A DNA stretch of 64,000 bases, from assembly GCA_963693305.1 (NCBI GenBank), contig OY855915.1, positions 5,883,607 to 5,947,606 of the forward strand. Reading direction: 5' to 3'. Shown here in pieces: positions 1-11,324 of the stretch. Below the pieces are notes generated by a model. It worked only from the letters and a program-made list of their open reading frames with translations. It did not search any database and was not told the DNA's origin. Numbering within the stretch: the stretch's first letter is position 1; the number at the start of each line of letters is the position of its first letter. Source of the stretch: Meandrina meandrites (lineage: Eukaryota; Cnidaria; Anthozoa; Scleractinia; Meandrinidae). A program made the translations under genes and the position numbers.

Positions 1-216
1 ATGGCACCGGCTTTAAATCCTAACTTGCCTGCAGAAACAAAAGAGAAATGTGAAAGAATGACCAGAAAAGAAAATTCATATCTTTCGCACTTAAGGAACA
101 AACAGTCGTCAAAGTCAGCTGGTTATATCCACATCACGCTTGATGACAAAGGGCCGGATAATAAGATTAGCTGGGATGTGGCTAAAGACCTGAAATATGA
201 TCCTTTACCAGTTTAA
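1..216 (+). CDS. GAL3ST-like: GAL3ST-like sulfotransferase copy 1, 3' end only
   Basis: This is the last part of a catalytic exon cut by the window edge; it encodes 71 residues and ends at a TAA. It aligns nearly residue for residue with the C-terminus of the copy at 11798-12938: both share KEKCERMTR, the SKSAGY block and the ending LKYDPLPV. The family transfers sulfate from PAPS to the 3-OH of galactose on glycolipids or glycans in the Golgi lumen. The PAPS-binding motifs would lie upstream, outside the window. The first ATG in the window is only an internal Met. The 3' flank also resembles that of copy 2, so this is one member of a tandem duplication. Whether the rest of the gene is intact cannot be seen. 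Confidence 0.85.
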   Translation: MAPALNPNLPAETKEKCERMTRKENSYLSHLRNKQSSKSAGYIHITLDDKGPDNKISWDVAKDLKYDPLPV

Positions 217-285
217 AGAGATTGTAATCATAGATCTTACTGGACACGGTCCTGGCAGTTAAACCAACAGGTTATTGGCAGGCAG
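217..285 (+). other. 3' flank/UTR of sulfotransferase copy 1
   Basis: Short sequence after the stop codon that resembles the sequence after the stop of copy 2 (both contain AGATCTTACT followed by a GGxCCTGG segment). Probably 3' UTR. No clear polyadenylation signal is seen within it. Confidence 0.45.
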
Positions 286-850
286 TCAGTCGGGGCAAAA
301 CAAAGTAAACCAGACAGAAAAAGTAGCAAAGAAAGTTTTCAAGAAGGGCAGAAAGAGCCTCTAGGAAACAAGTCTCTCCAGACCATTTTCAAAACGGCTC
401 TGCGAATGCTGGCTCCTGATTGAGCAGAAAAATCCTTTGTATTATGGTATGCCCAATTGGTGAACAATAACTTCAGCGTTGCTTTTGTGTGTTTTTACAC
501 TGTGTTTATCAACCATGCTTTAATTTAAATTTACACCAGAGAGCCGAAAAAGTCGGGAAATCATTTCCCAGGGGCACTTGCAGCTCTTCTTGAAAACTTT
601 TGTCACTTCCATTTCTGGTTTCAGGGCTGTACGTGCTCTAAGGGCACCCAGGTGCCTCAGGTGACTAACTATTGCCTTTGGGCGACCAGATAATCTTATT
701 TCTTTCATAATTTATACGCTTTATGCTGGGCACCCTTGATTTCTTAGTTTAGAGCATTTGAGCTCGACCTTGTTATTTTTCTTAGAGCACAGCCTTGGGT
801 TTACTTTGTTTCACCCTGACAAACTGCCCCTGGGTCTCCAAGGATGACTG
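286..850 (+). repeat. Interspersed TIR repeat, copy A (CCCAGGGGCAGT family)
   Basis: The two ends are inverted: GGGGCAAAACAAAGTAAAC near 295 and its near reverse complement around 798-819, followed by AACTGCCCCTGGGTCTCC. The same family occurs at 10503-10850 (+) and at 35745-36010 plus 39866-39893 (reverse, split by another element). The shared interior includes a TTTTCAAGAAGG segment and GCGAATGCTGGCT. It encodes nothing obvious. It is a non-autonomous DNA element; no TSD is readable at this copy. Confidence 0.6.
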
Positions 851-2400
851 AGGTGACTTTGGATTAAAACAAAGAACCTTCTAATAAGATTAGCCAGGAT
901 GTGGGCATGACATGAGATCAGGAAAGTAATGAAATATGCAATCAGGGGCACCAAATGATGCAAATTGTTACAATAATTATTATTCATTAGGAATGGTTAT
1001 TGGCTACAAAGTAAGGAACAAAACTAATAGTTCTTATTTTTTAGTTGCAGACCAAATTATTTCATCCTTTTCCTCACTCCTAGAAAACAAAAACTTGAAT
1101 GAATGAAGCATTGTTTCAAAAATCTACCAACCAGAAAGAATGCAACTTGGCCAAATATACACTTACAAAATTATACCATGGTTGTGACCTGAGCTCCACA
1201 CACATGAGGAGGATATATACAGTCTAATGAGCAGGGCAAAAGGAATGCCACTCAATATATCAACAGGGAAACACCGTTTCACAGAATTAAATGGTTGTTA
1301 ATGGTTGTTTATCATTAACCCCCAAAATCCGGAAATTTCAGATTGAATGTAAATGGAAAAACTAATTTTATTTGGTCTTCCAACAGTAAAGTTCCTGAGA
1401 AAACAGAATTTTCTTGAAAGGTGTTCCCAAATAGAATTTTTGAGAAGAAAATTCGTATATCTACTGCCAGTTCCAGATCTTTTGGCAGTTTCTCAGGTAA
1501 ATGGAACATGCCAAATCTCATTTGGAATTCCAGTTTGGCATTTTGCCTTTACCATTTACCCAAACTGTGGAACAACCAGTTTCCATGTAAAAGGTAAACA
1601 ACCAACAATTTCTCCACCAGGCAAAGCACATTTCACATACCCAACAATTCATCTCTCTCAGCAACCAGAAAAACACTTTTGACTACACCTAGTTTCACAA
1701 CACCAACATTGGGTGCCCTGTGTCATATTGCCAAAAGATGTTGATTACGATCACAGCAATTTTTCTTACTATTTTATAGGTAGTAATTTATTATACTAAT
1801 GTACAATTATTTATAAGATAAGGAATTGACAGGGTTGGGACCAACTTTCATGTTGATAAGTTTTTTGTTTTTGTTTTAAGGGCTCTTTTGTATAATTTGC
1901 ATGTTGAGCTGGAAAAGCCTGTGGTTATTACAATAATATGGGGATGCAACTTAATACTTTGTTTGCTAGCCAATGTTTTGGATCTTCAACTCAATGTAAA
2001 ACTTTTTAACATAGAGTTTCAGATGTATTGTGTGGTTTCGAGAAGTTATCCATACCCCCCTTGCCGCCCTAAGGACCCCCCCCCCCCCCCCAACCCCTTT
2101 GGAAATTCCAATTAAACTTCATACATTTCCTTTAAGATTTTGGCCTTTGAGATCCCCCAACCCCAGGAATTTCCAATCCTTTCTGTAGGGGGACTATGGA
2201 CATTTTCCGTAACCAGACATTGACCCTTCTAGATTTAGGGGCCTTTTCTTTCGCTACTTTTGGACGTTCGTGACTTTCGAGTATAGATTGATAACTCTAG
2301 TCACATTATTTTGTATTTCAAAGGTATTTATTACTAGTTATTGTCTATTTAGAATAAAGGTTAGAAAGGATAAATCTTTGTCCTTGCAGCTTTACTCTGC
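851..2400. other. Gene-free stretch; its end is paralogous to 15.2-16.4 kb
   Basis: AT-rich with no convincing ORF. Two parts match the region downstream of sulfotransferase copy 2 in the same orientation: 1878-1925 (AGGGCTCTTTTG, then GCTGGAAAAGCCTGT) matches 15236-15283, and about 2270-2400 (ACTAGTTATTGTCTATTT, AAATCTTTGTCCTTGCAGC) matches 16190-16360. The tandem duplication thus included several kb of 3' flank as well as the gene. A poly-C run lies at about 2078-2091. Confidence 0.6.
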
Positions 2401-2831
2401 ATTGTTTATGATATGTGTACTTTCCTAGTTGCTCTTTAATACTGGTAGATTTGAAAGTGCAAGTGACTTATTAGCAATGGGAAGCACAAGTTGTTATCAA
2501 TTGATGAATGGCTGTATGAAGCAACAAAGAAACAAACAGGGAGAGAGAGATATGAATGGATGAATGAAAAAAAAAATGCACTAGCGTTTTGTATGTTTCT
2601 TTTTCTAATTATATAGCTGTCAGTTAATCCAATATTGTCAACAGATTATTTTTTTATTTACTTGTGCCAACTGTCCAAATTTAAAATATATTGGATACTT
2701 TTTGAAGGAACTGTCCAAATTATTTGAGATCAATCAAATGTTGTGTATTTTCCTTTTTCTCTAATTTTGAGGGTCAAACATTTGCCATGTTCATCTACTT
2801 TTGGATGTTATATGATTAGTTTTTAGGTAAC

Positions 2832-2943
2832 AGGACTACATGCTTGTCCAATTTGGAAATAATTGGATTAAAAAAATTCCTCAGACTGCCAAATAAATTG
2901 GACAAAGCCGTAATTATTTCCAAATTGGACAGCATGCAGTCCT
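2832..2943. repeat. Hairpin MITE, ~112 bp
   Basis: The outer ends are reverse complements (AGGACTACATGC and GCATGCAGTCCT) and continue inward as TGTCCAATTTGGAAATAATT versus AATTATTTCCAAATTGGACA. It can fold as one long hairpin with a short loop. There is no coding potential. A further TGTCCAAAT motif at 2670-2720 suggests an older related fragment alongside. Confidence 0.7.
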
Positions 2944-3039
2944 ACAAATAGTTTTGAATTTCTGAGAAAGAATATTTTTAATTCCTACTTCAAGAACTCC
3001 ATCAGTCCAGACTAGATTCAGTGTTGCGAGGTTGAAAAT

Positions 3040-3265
3040 TGACCATTTTCATTTGATTTTGCCTGCCAAACCATTGAGGGGTAAAATGGAAACTGGGATT
3101 TGGGCAAATTTTCACTGGGAAAATGGGATTTGGGTCACTGGGATTGGGAATCACAGATAAGATAACAATGGAACTGGGACTGGGATTTTGAAAATTTGGG
3201 AAAGCAATTTGCTGGGAAATGGGACTTGGGCAAAATTTGGGCTGAGAAAATGGGATTTATACCCT
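3040..3265. repeat. Degenerate minisatellite, TGGGATTTGGG-type
   Basis: Short imperfect units built on ACTGGGATTTGGGCAAA and GGGAAAATGGGATTTGGG recur about eight times. No coding. The flanking 2.4-3.0 kb shows no gene. Confidence 0.6.
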
Positions 3266-3694
3266 CTCCCCTTCAAGACCCTCTTTCAGAAACCTTTTCA
3301 TACTACCAACTTATTATACGAGTATTCCTTGTCTAAATGATTCAATACCTTAAAATACGCATAGCCACTCAGTCCATTTGTTTTTTCTCCTAATAGTTTG
3401 CAGCCATCTTCCGCCATCTTATCGTAGTTATCTTGTACCCAGGTTCTTCTCGATCTCGTCCATATCACGTGTTGCACCAAGTGAGAGATGATTGGATAAG
3501 TGATTGGATAGATCTTGGCAGCTTTTTTCTTTGGAAAAACACGAGAGCCGGGAGCACGTGAAATAACGCCAAAAAGAAAAAAAAACAATATGCATCCATC
3601 TAAGAAGATACGCCACGCAGTTTCCATTAATTTTATCAAGCAACTCTGGGCAACCAAAATCTGAAGCGGATCAATCGGGCTTCCCGTCCAGAAG

Positions 3695-3835
3695 CTAAGG
3701 CTTCGCGCGCGGTATGGGATTGATAATTCGCGGATCGTTTGGCGTTGTGGGACTGTTGCGAACGGCTCGCTCCCTAACCATCTACCCCCGCGCCCCCTGT
3801 TTTCCCGCCTTACCGCGTCAAGCAATTAATTATGC
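3695..3835 (+). repeat. MITE copy related to 62276-62414
   Basis: The interior GGATTGATAATTCGCGGATC and the GC-rich part with GTTTTCCCGCC match the element at 62276-62414 in opposite orientation. The outer TIRs (CCTCGTCCCCAGGC type) are not intact here, so this is an eroded copy. Confidence 0.55.
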
Positions 3836-3931
3836 ATACAATTTTCTGATTGAGTCGTTCTTTTCGAGGCTCGATTTCCGCCGTCCTCTCGACGCCATGA
3901 TTGCTGTGCTGTTTGTGTCGTTTGTGTATGC

Positions 3932-4010
3932 AGGGCCCAGTTGTTCAAAGTGTGGATAGGGCTATCCACCGGATAAATCACTATCCAGTGGATAAGTGTT
4001 GGCAATACTG
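3932..4010. repeat. MITE fragment with GGATAG/CTATCC motifs
   Basis: CAGGGCCCAGTTGTTCAAAG is followed by alternating short inverted motifs (GTGGATAG, CTATCCACCGG, ACTATCCAGTGGATAAGTG). The look is that of one end of a small TIR element; a matching second end was not found. Between here and 4590 there is no gene, only AT-rich sequence with minor inverted repeats. Confidence 0.4.
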
Positions 4011-4590
4011 AAAACATTGAGCCATAGGCCGTGTTATGGCAGGTTATGGATACGGCAGCCATGATTATTTTGCCCCGTTGGCATCCTATAATGCTCATTG
4101 AAATGATTTATTCTTTTATTGTGATAATTTTGCAATTTCCATAATAAAAGAAAAAATATATATTATAGGATGCTCTGGGGGCAAAGTCGATATCTGTAAA
4201 ATGGCCTATACTGAAAACATACGGGCCTGCGAATGACTGTCCTTGGTAAAAATACTTAACTGTACGGGTGGTTGGTAAGTATTCATATTTATAGTAAATG
4301 TAATAAACAGGGTCGGCCAGGGGGCTAAGTGGTATACCAATATACCTGAAAACATGTAACCAGTATCGATCGCTGGCTTTGTACAAACACGGAAAAGTTC
4401 ACCAGGTATGCGTAAAGCTGCAGTTTGGACCAGAGAACTATTGGTTGGTGTAAAAAAGAGCTCATTTATTTAACTTGTCGATAATTTGAATACACTCTTT
4501 TTCTTATAAGAATACTGTTTTCTGGCCCAGGCTGAATACTCTTATTTTTCTGCTGATTTTAGGCTGAAATTATTCTTGTGAATGTTCTTA

Positions 4591-4784
4591 GGGCGCGTTC
4601 GTTTGGAAATATTCTGGAAATATAAGAATATATTCTGGAATATATTCCGGCTATTCTGCTCCTGGGAGCAGAATAGCCGGAATAGAAATCCAAGTATTCC
4701 GGAATAGGAAGAGCAGCCAAACGAACGCTAACTTGTATTATTCCAATTATTCTTATTCTGGATTGATCCCAAACGAACGCGCCC
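4591..4784. mobile_element. PIF/Harbinger-type MITE, 194 bp, TSD TTA
   Basis: Ends GGGCGCGTTCGTTTGG and its near-perfect inverse CCAAACGAACGCGCCC are flanked on both sides by TTA (4588-4590 and 4785-4787). A perfect internal palindrome around 4652-4682 (CCGGCTATTCTGCTCC mirrored) can extrude as a hairpin. TTA duplications are characteristic of PIF/Harbinger transposition. No ORF, so it needs a transposase from elsewhere. Confidence 0.8.
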
Positions 4785-4864
4785 TTAGAGTATGACATTT
4801 CCAATTATGGAATGTACTGGGGCATCATTTACAAGTGTTTGGTGTCTAGATCTGTATCATGTTA

Positions 4865-6708
4865 GGCTCCCTTTATATGAAAAGAGGATGATCCTACTGC
4901 TAGGATCATTGTTCTGCGGCATTTTGTAATGGGCCATTCCATTTAATATCCGCACCCCCCCTATTGAGGGCTTAGGAAATCCTAGGGGGAGGGAGGGGGT
5001 CTTCAGCAGTTATATCTGAGGGGGTAGCCATGTCGGAACCTTTGATCTTTTTATTTTTCTGAAGGGGGGTAAGTGTCGGCACTTTGATTAAAAAAATCTG
5101 AAGGGGTCTTCAAATGTTTTGTTATTTCCCAGGGGGTTGCGACCAAATACCCTCAATAGGGGGGGGGGGGGGTGCGGATATTAAATGGAATGGCCCAATA
5201 ACAATGCATTTTGTAATAACTTCTGCAGCATTTTGTAATTAACTGTGCGTTGTGTAATAAAGGCTGCAGTATTTTGTAATATTTGTATACGCAAATTGTA
5301 ATAACGTCCAATGCAAATTGTAATGAATTATTTTAAAAGATTGTTTTGTGAGAAGTTAATTTGCGTGACATCTTTGGCTGACTCAGGAAGCTAACAGTGT
5401 GGAGCAAATAGTCGTGCTAACTTCCATTTAGAAGGAATGGTGTTATGTGATCGTTTGTTTGTTTTCTTTCTATAGCATTTTGTTTTTGTTGTGGGAATCT
5501 CAGTTGGCGTTACTAAGCGCTGGGTAGACAAAAGTAACTTTGATCGAAAATTTGGATGCTGCCTTTAAACAGAAATTTATTGACTTGCTACCGAAAATAT
5601 ACTACTGTGATGGATCCCGTGGTATAATCAGTGTAAGGTGGCTCATATAGGAGTTTGGTCCTTCAAGTGCATTAATTTTTGAGTAATAGCAATCGTTCAG
5701 TGAATCATGCATGGCTCGAGTTATATATTTGCCATAGGGTTAGGCTAGTTCGAAATTAGAACATTTTTGGCGCAAATAACACGCTGTATCCTTTTGTTTA
5801 TCATTTTTACCGAATTAGCGGTTTTCTGTTGTTGTTAAACCACTTTATTGTTATTGTTGTTTAATACCTTAGTATTGTTGAGGCCCTGCTAGGGGGGTGT
5901 CCCAGGTCGCTTGTCGGAATTTTAAAATGCCTTGTGTTGGCGCTTTGTCAAGGCTACACAAAGCTGTCGGAAATTTAGCGACATACATTTGGCTTCATCA
6001 GCCATTTGTCGCTATTTTGTTTGAGCGCTGTTGCTACTTTTTGGCCCATGTCACTTGTCGGAATTTACCGTGGCAGGGCCTCATTGTTCGGTTGTTGTTA
6101 TACCTTGCTATTGCTATAACCTGTTAAAGCAGTTTTTGTCGTAAACAGCTGAACAAAATGTGTTGACTGGATTTATAACAAAATGCTGCACCCTTTATTA
6201 CACAAGGCACAGTTTATTACAAAATGCCACAAAAGTTATTACAAAATGCATAAGTTATTACAAAATGCGTTATTACAAAATGCCGCAGAACAATCATCCT
6301 AGCCCTACTAGATAGGATCATCCCAGCACGACATGTTTTAATTCAGCTTTCAGTTTACATGCAACTGGTGGCATTTTGCCCAAGCGCTATGATCATCTTA
6401 ATGGAGGATCATCCTATCTGAGAGGCAGGATGATCCTAGCACCAGGAAGATCCTAGCACCACATTATCTACCTTGTGCTAGAAAAATTGTAGCACCAGGG
6501 CCAAATGTTACAACCCTATTTGCATGTAAACTGAAAACAAAAAAAACAAAACAGAAAAACAATGGCCCTAGGATGATCTGCCTTATAGTATATCTTCCTG
6601 GTGCTAAGAGCTTCTTCCCTCCATGTAAACACAAACGAAGAGCTGTTCCGCTTTCTAGATAGGATGATCCTAGAGCTAGGACCTTCCTCCTTCCACATAA
6701 ATGGGGCC
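4865..6708. mobile_element. Nested TIR element with TAGGATCATCC and TTTTGTAATA subterminal repeats
   Basis: The left end GGCTCCCTTTATATGAAAAG and the inverse of the right end (GGCCCCATTTATGTGGAAGG) pair. Both are flanked by TWA (TTA left, TAA right). Inside, GATGATCCTA-type motifs and several copies of GCATTTTGTAATAA (about 4915-5330) are mirrored by TTATTACAAAATGC at about 6180-6290, and this inner pair begins and ends with ATTGTTCTGCGG/CCGCAGAACAAT. It is therefore either one element with multi-layered subterminal repeats or one element nested in another. No transposase ORF is visible. Most of 5340-6170 is unremarkable AT-rich filler. Confidence 0.6.
4931..5196. mobile_element. MITE nested inside 4865-6708, 266 bp
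   Basis: TIRs GGGCCATTCCATTTAATATC and GATATTAAATGGAATGGCCC are perfectly inverted and followed inward by homopolymeric C/G runs. Flanked by AAT on both sides. It interrupts the TTTTGTAAT array of the surrounding element, so it arrived later. Confidence 0.75.
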
Positions 6709-6711
6709 TAA

Positions 6712-7130
6712 TACATTGTGCATGTGCTTGATACATTAATTTTGATTATACTACCATTCATTGAACTGTCATAAGCATCAAACATTTGGCTAGTGAAGGT
6801 TTTTATCGTTTTATTGGTTTTGCTGTTTAGAGAAAGGAAGAATTTCATACAGTTTCGTCATTTACAAATTTTCAACACACAAATTTTATTATTCTTTCAA
6901 AATCACAGCTTGGGGATTATTCTTAAAATATTCTTAAAATTTTGCAAATTTCAACCTCAATATTCTTATCTAAGAAATTTAAAGTTTGCCAACAGATCTA
7001 GATATCATCCCACTTTTTAATGTGTTGTATAGGGATTTATAAAATATAGCCAATCAGACTGCAAGAAAGCTGTTGTATATTCGACAGTATTAAATTCAAC
7101 CTTCCCATTGTGCCCTGCGATTTTATTTCC
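6712..7130. other. AT-rich stretch without recognisable feature
   Basis: Low-complexity AT-rich sequence with short ORFs in every frame and no conserved motif. Nothing can be supported here. Confidence 0.5.
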
Positions 7131-7134
7131 GACA

Positions 7135-7700
7135 AAATGTAGTAAGTGTATTTTCCTGTGGTATACCATGGAATATCCCACTTCTCACTTGTATTTTCGT
7201 GGTATACACACTCGCCTAAAGGCTTGAATGTGTGTATACCTAGAAAATACACGTACCTTGTGGGATATTCCATGGTATACAGCTCAAAAGCGTTACATAC
7301 TAGTATTGTATAATGCTCTATAGGAGGTGTACAGGGGTTTATCGCATGCCTTGAAGAATTCAACCAATTAGGAGCCAAGAAAGCCATTGCATATTTTGCG
7401 GTATCCCATAGGTTGTATTCCATGTAAGTTTCCCAGCATTCATCACAGCCTCCATTTTTTTTTCATATAGGAAGAATACACAAGTGACTTGTGAGATATT
7501 CCATGGTATACTGCTCAAAAGCGTCATATACTAGTATTGTATAATGCTCTATAGGGGGGTGTATAAGGGTTTACCATATGCCTTGAAGAATTCAACCAAT
7601 TTAAGGAGCCAAGAAAGCTGTTGCATATTTTGCGGTATTCCATAGGTCGTATTCCATGTAGAATTTTTCCCAGCGTTCATCACAGCCTCCAATGTTTTTA
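7135..7700. repeat. Inverted plus direct duplication around ATTCCATGGTATAC
   Basis: GTGGTATACCATGGAATATC near 7159 is inverted at about 7261-7281 (GATATTCCATGGTATACAGC). A ~200-bp segment running from TATTCCATGGTATAC through GAATTCAACCAATT to CATCACAGCCTCCA occurs twice in direct orientation, at about 7262-7452 and 7495-7693, with roughly 90 percent identity by eye. Non-coding. Confidence 0.65.
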
Positions 7701-7936
7701 TTTACTTTTGTCTAATAAAATGACCTGCTGTTTTCCTGCTGAAAGCTAAGCCAGCAGTGTCGGCCAGTTTTTCATTCAGCTCAGTTTAGATTTTGTGAGA
7801 AAATGTTGAAAAGTATGTTCAAATTGTATGTATGTTAACACATAAGTTGGGTTGCTGCAAATTAAAATAATAATTTTGGAAAAATATTTTACTGTCCTTG
7901 GTTGGTGGTGATGGCTGAAATAAATATGCTACTTAA

Positions 7937-8377
7937 GGCGGGGGTACACCTGGGGTACACCTGAAGCCCGGGGGTACACCTGAAGCCCGTTTTTTCACCG
8001 CTAAACTTGGTTTAATGCGAATATCTTGTCCGTGTTTCAAGTAATCCAGAAACTCTATGCTCATTTCACAAAGCTATGTTTAGCAGGGTTTTGTCAATTT
8101 TGGGGTGATTTTTGGGAATGTTTGGGAAGAGATAGTTTTTCTCAAAGGATAAGTAAAATTTGGAGAAATAAGAATTAATATTAAAGATTTAATGTGATTT
8201 TAAAATTAGAATTAGAAGTTAAAAATTAGTAGATGGACACCCAAACAGTCCCCTGACAACCTGGGATGCTCTTGCGTGGGGGTCAACTGTCTGTTGGTGT
8301 TTCAAAAATAATTTTCTTTCTTCTATCCCTTCCTTAAACCTCTTAAAATTCCACTCAAAATCAGGTGTACCCCCACC
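7937..8377. mobile_element. TIR element with TTAA target duplication, 441 bp
   Basis: Left GGCGGGGGTACACCTG and right CAGGTGTACCCCCACC are inverted and flanked by TTAA on both sides (7933-7936, 8378-8381). TTAA duplications are typical of piggyBac and Kolobok superfamilies. The left end carries a small tandem repeat of GGGGTACACCTGAAGCCC. A shortened relative lies at 63183-63319. Non-autonomous; no transposase. Confidence 0.75.
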
Positions 8378-8381
8378 TTAA

Positions 8382-9106
8382 CTGGTATAAATAACACTCT
8401 ATTTTGGTTTGCAAAAGGGGTTCATGGGCAGCTGGCTAGAGCAAGGTTTATGTAATTTAGCTCTAATGATCAATGCCTTTTATGTTCCAGGTCTTGCAGG
8501 GGACAAACTCATTATCAGCTGAAATGACTGAATAAGATGGGTGTGGCACTGTGCACTTCCCTTCTGGATTTTGGACTGTTAAGTCAACAGTCTTTGTAAA
8601 TTGAAGAAGCTGTCACATCCTCATAAACCCTTCTTCAATTCGCACACTGTTCTTTATCATCTCTTTGGTGCCAGACGTTTCTACCCATAGCAGTGATGAC
8701 AGCTGTTACTCACTTGATTTCGTACCTGGGCCGGTGGTCGCATCCAAAACCAAAATGTCTTGTGGCTTTGTGTGTCATTTGTCTGTTTTGGTTGGCATTT
8801 TTTGGGGAACTTTGGAAAAGACTACCACACAAACAGTAAGTTCTTTCTTTCCTTTTTATTAGAAATTCCTGTTTTTGTTGTTGTTAAGGAAGGAAGGCAA
8901 TCTGGAAAACAGGGAATCATTTTGTCACAATCAGTCAGGCTTATTACGTGGGATGACTGTGTTTAAATTTCGGTCAGGTTTCTTTTTTTTTCTTCTTCAT
9001 CGTAGTTACAAATCGACACATTTGTTTCCAGTGGAAGTTTGTTTTACGTCGTGGTGTGAAGCCTGTGCCAGCAGATTGACCAAAGTATTAAAAACATTAC
9101 AACACT
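8382..9106. other. Gene-free stretch upstream of the THAP repeat
   Basis: Holds a splice-like acceptor near 8490 (TTATGTTCCAG before GTCTTGCAG) and a donor-like ACA/GTAAGT at about 8836, but no open segment of the right phase to join the sulfotransferase exon at 11798. No function can be assigned. Confidence 0.3.
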
Positions 9107-10067
9107 ATACACCGAATGCAAATATGGCGGACCGCTCGGTTGCTGCCTGGAACGAGCTGCATGAAAGCGAGGCTAGTCAGGCTTCGGTGTTTTGTTTTGA
9201 CAATGCTTTCATAGTAAAGTCTTGGTTATTCGTCGATCTGGTGTGTTTCTTTTCGCTGCTCCTACGAGTTGCTGTGTTTCTTAATGCCACGAGAAGTGAT
9301 AGAAGTGTTCACAGTTTGTCTCTTAGGGAAAAGTGGATCAATGCAATTAGTTGTGACGAAAGAGAGGAGTTCGCGATCGCCACAGGAACTATTGAGGTTT
9401 GTTCGCTACATTTCAAGTTAGAAGATCTTAGAAAATTCGTTTAAATGACGAGCTTATGTGGTGTCTGGTGGTGTTCTAGCACGAGTTTCATGGCCAGTAC
9501 CTTCCTCAAGGTAAAGAAAAGCTCCACTTCCAAGACATCCTCTGTATCAAAAGAAGTTTTTCATGTTCGACATGTTCGGCTTTGTCCGCGTCCGATCCAC
9601 TCGCACGGAATCGCACGATCAAATACTAACCAAGTGAATGAAATTCAACTGTAAAAGCTAGTAATAGTAAAAGCTAGTGAAAGCATTGAGCCAAATAAGA
9701 ACAACTTGGCGCTAAATGTGATCGCTTACACATTTTCTAAGACCTTCTAACCTGAAGTGTAGCGAACAAACTTTATAGAAAGTTCTCACGGCGATCGTGA
9801 ACTCCTTTCTTTCGTCTCAACAAATTGCATTGATCCACTTTTTCCCTTAGAGGCAAACTGTGAACACTTCTATCACTTCTCGTGGCATTCAAAAACACAG
9901 CAACTCGTAGGAGCAGCGAAAAGAAACACACCAGCTCGACGAATAACCAAGACTTTACTATGAAAGCATTGTCAAAACAAAACACCGAAGCCTGACTAGC
10001 CTCGCTTTCATGCAGCTCGTTCCAGGCAGTAACCGAGCGGTCCGCCATATTTGCATTCGGTGTATAA
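9107..10067. repeat. Inverted repeat with two broken THAP-domain copies
   Basis: Arms of ~335 bp at 9107-9440 (+) and 9730-10067 (-) are near-identical reverse complements with a 289-bp spacer. In each arm a reading frame encodes NATRSDRSVHSL then LREK; the left arm continues with WINAI and ends EVCSLHF..EDL. This matches the second half of a THAP zinc finger (C2CH; the final C-x2-H is visible in CSLHF). The region that should hold the first cysteines (TGCTGTGTTT just before AATGCC) looks shifted by a short deletion in both arms. The right arm has a further frameshift after LREK. THAP domains occur in P-element-type transposases and in host regulators derived from them. It probably descends from a P-like transposon or a THAP exon. 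Neither arm looks functional. Confidence 0.65.
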
Positions 10068-10502
10068 TTTCGCTTTACAAGCACCCATCACCTTAAGATT
10101 TCACCTAGACTTAATGCTGGATAGTTGCCGTGGCCTAACAATTGCAGCTTTCCTTCATCGCCGGCAAACAAATTTAATCTCGCAAATTTATCTCACAGAT
10201 ATTTTTCATCACAGCCTGCGGTCTAACAATGAAGCCAAAACTCCCTGAAATCACTTTACACGTCATGTCGTGAAGCCCAGCAGATTTATTGAAAAAAAAA
10301 ACAGCCATAAGTTTGCTTCAAAAGCTCCAGACACCTTGGAATTTCACCCAGAAAATACTCAATAGTTGTCCTAAACCATTTGCTATCCTTAAATTATCAC
10401 CGGCAAACGTCTGCTGAATGGGAATTTTAGCTTTGCAAGTCTCACACTATTTTTCCTCGTGACCTGTCGAAAACCAACATTGTTTGTAATACTTTACATC
10501 TT
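10068..10502. other. Gene-free stretch
   Basis: Contains two loosely similar segments (TTGCCGTGGCCTAACAATT..CGCCGGCAAACA and AGTTGTCCTAAACC..CACCGGCAAACG) suggesting an old duplication. No ORF of note. Confidence 0.4.
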
Positions 10503-10850
10503 CGGGGACCCAGGGGCAGTTACTAAGTGGGAGTGAAACGATCTGAAACTGGGCGGAAATCTTGGTGACAAAAATTTTCAAGAAGGCCGGAAAGATCTGC
10601 TGGGAAATGAGTGTTCAGACCATTTCCAATCAGCTCTTGCAAATGCTGGCTACTGATTGATCGAGCAGAAAAAATCCTTTGTATTATTCTGTCCAGTCGG
10701 CGAACAGTAACTTCAGAGTCACTTTTGTGTTGTCTTATGTACATGGCAGTTGTTGTATCAGCCATACTTTTATTTTAATTTACACCAGAGAAAAGTTTTG
10801 TCATAACAATTTCTTCCTGGTTGATTTCATTTTGCCCTGACTAACTGCAT
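10503..10850 (+). repeat. Interspersed TIR repeat, copy B (CCCAGGGGCAGT family)
   Basis: Starts CGGGGACCCAGGGGCAGTTA and ends near TTGCCCTGACTAACTGCA. The interior shares TTTTCAAGAAGGCC, GCAAATGCTGGCTACTGATT, ATCCTTTGTATTATT and a TTTACACCAGAGA segment with copy A at 286-850, in the same orientation. Lies in the corresponding duplicated block upstream of sulfotransferase copy 2 but may be an independent insertion. Confidence 0.65.
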
Positions 10851-11324
10851 TATTTAATATTTGCAGGTATAAAATCGAATGTGACTGTGGGATGCCTTTG
10901 GGCATCTTTTTTTCTAAACATTTTTTTGCAGTTGATGCTTCTTTAATTTGTAATTTAATTGCAGTGACAGTTGTGCCTGGCAAAAATCTGGTCTAGCATT
11001 ATTCTACATGTACAGCATGTAAAATTTATACTCTCACAAAAAACAATAATTATGAGTCCTCTATTCAGTCAAACCATGTGACATTTTTTTGTGACTAGCT
11101 TTCTGACTATAAATATCTTTCTTAAAATTTCTTTATTTCTTTATTCATTATTCATTATTCATTCTTTATTCATATTTTTACCTTCCTGGCAAGTCTGTCA
11201 CATCCAATTAACAATTGGATGGCAAGCTCAAGGTTATAGTTCAAGCTCAGCTTATTGTTGGCAAAGGGCCCAATTAGCCTTGTCAACTCTCAATTTCCGC
11301 AATTTACCCTTGCGTGTTTCCAGG

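Noticed and set aside
3298..3825. 175-codon minus-strand ORF as a gene
   Set aside because: Overlaps a MITE copy related to 62276-62414 and shows no domain; parts read the repeat itself.
8755..8837. Candidate signal-anchor exon for sulfotransferase copy 2
   Set aside because: MSCGFVCHLSVLVGIFWGTL with a GTAAGT donor is suggestive, but its phase 0 does not fit the acceptor at 11798, which needs two prior bases.
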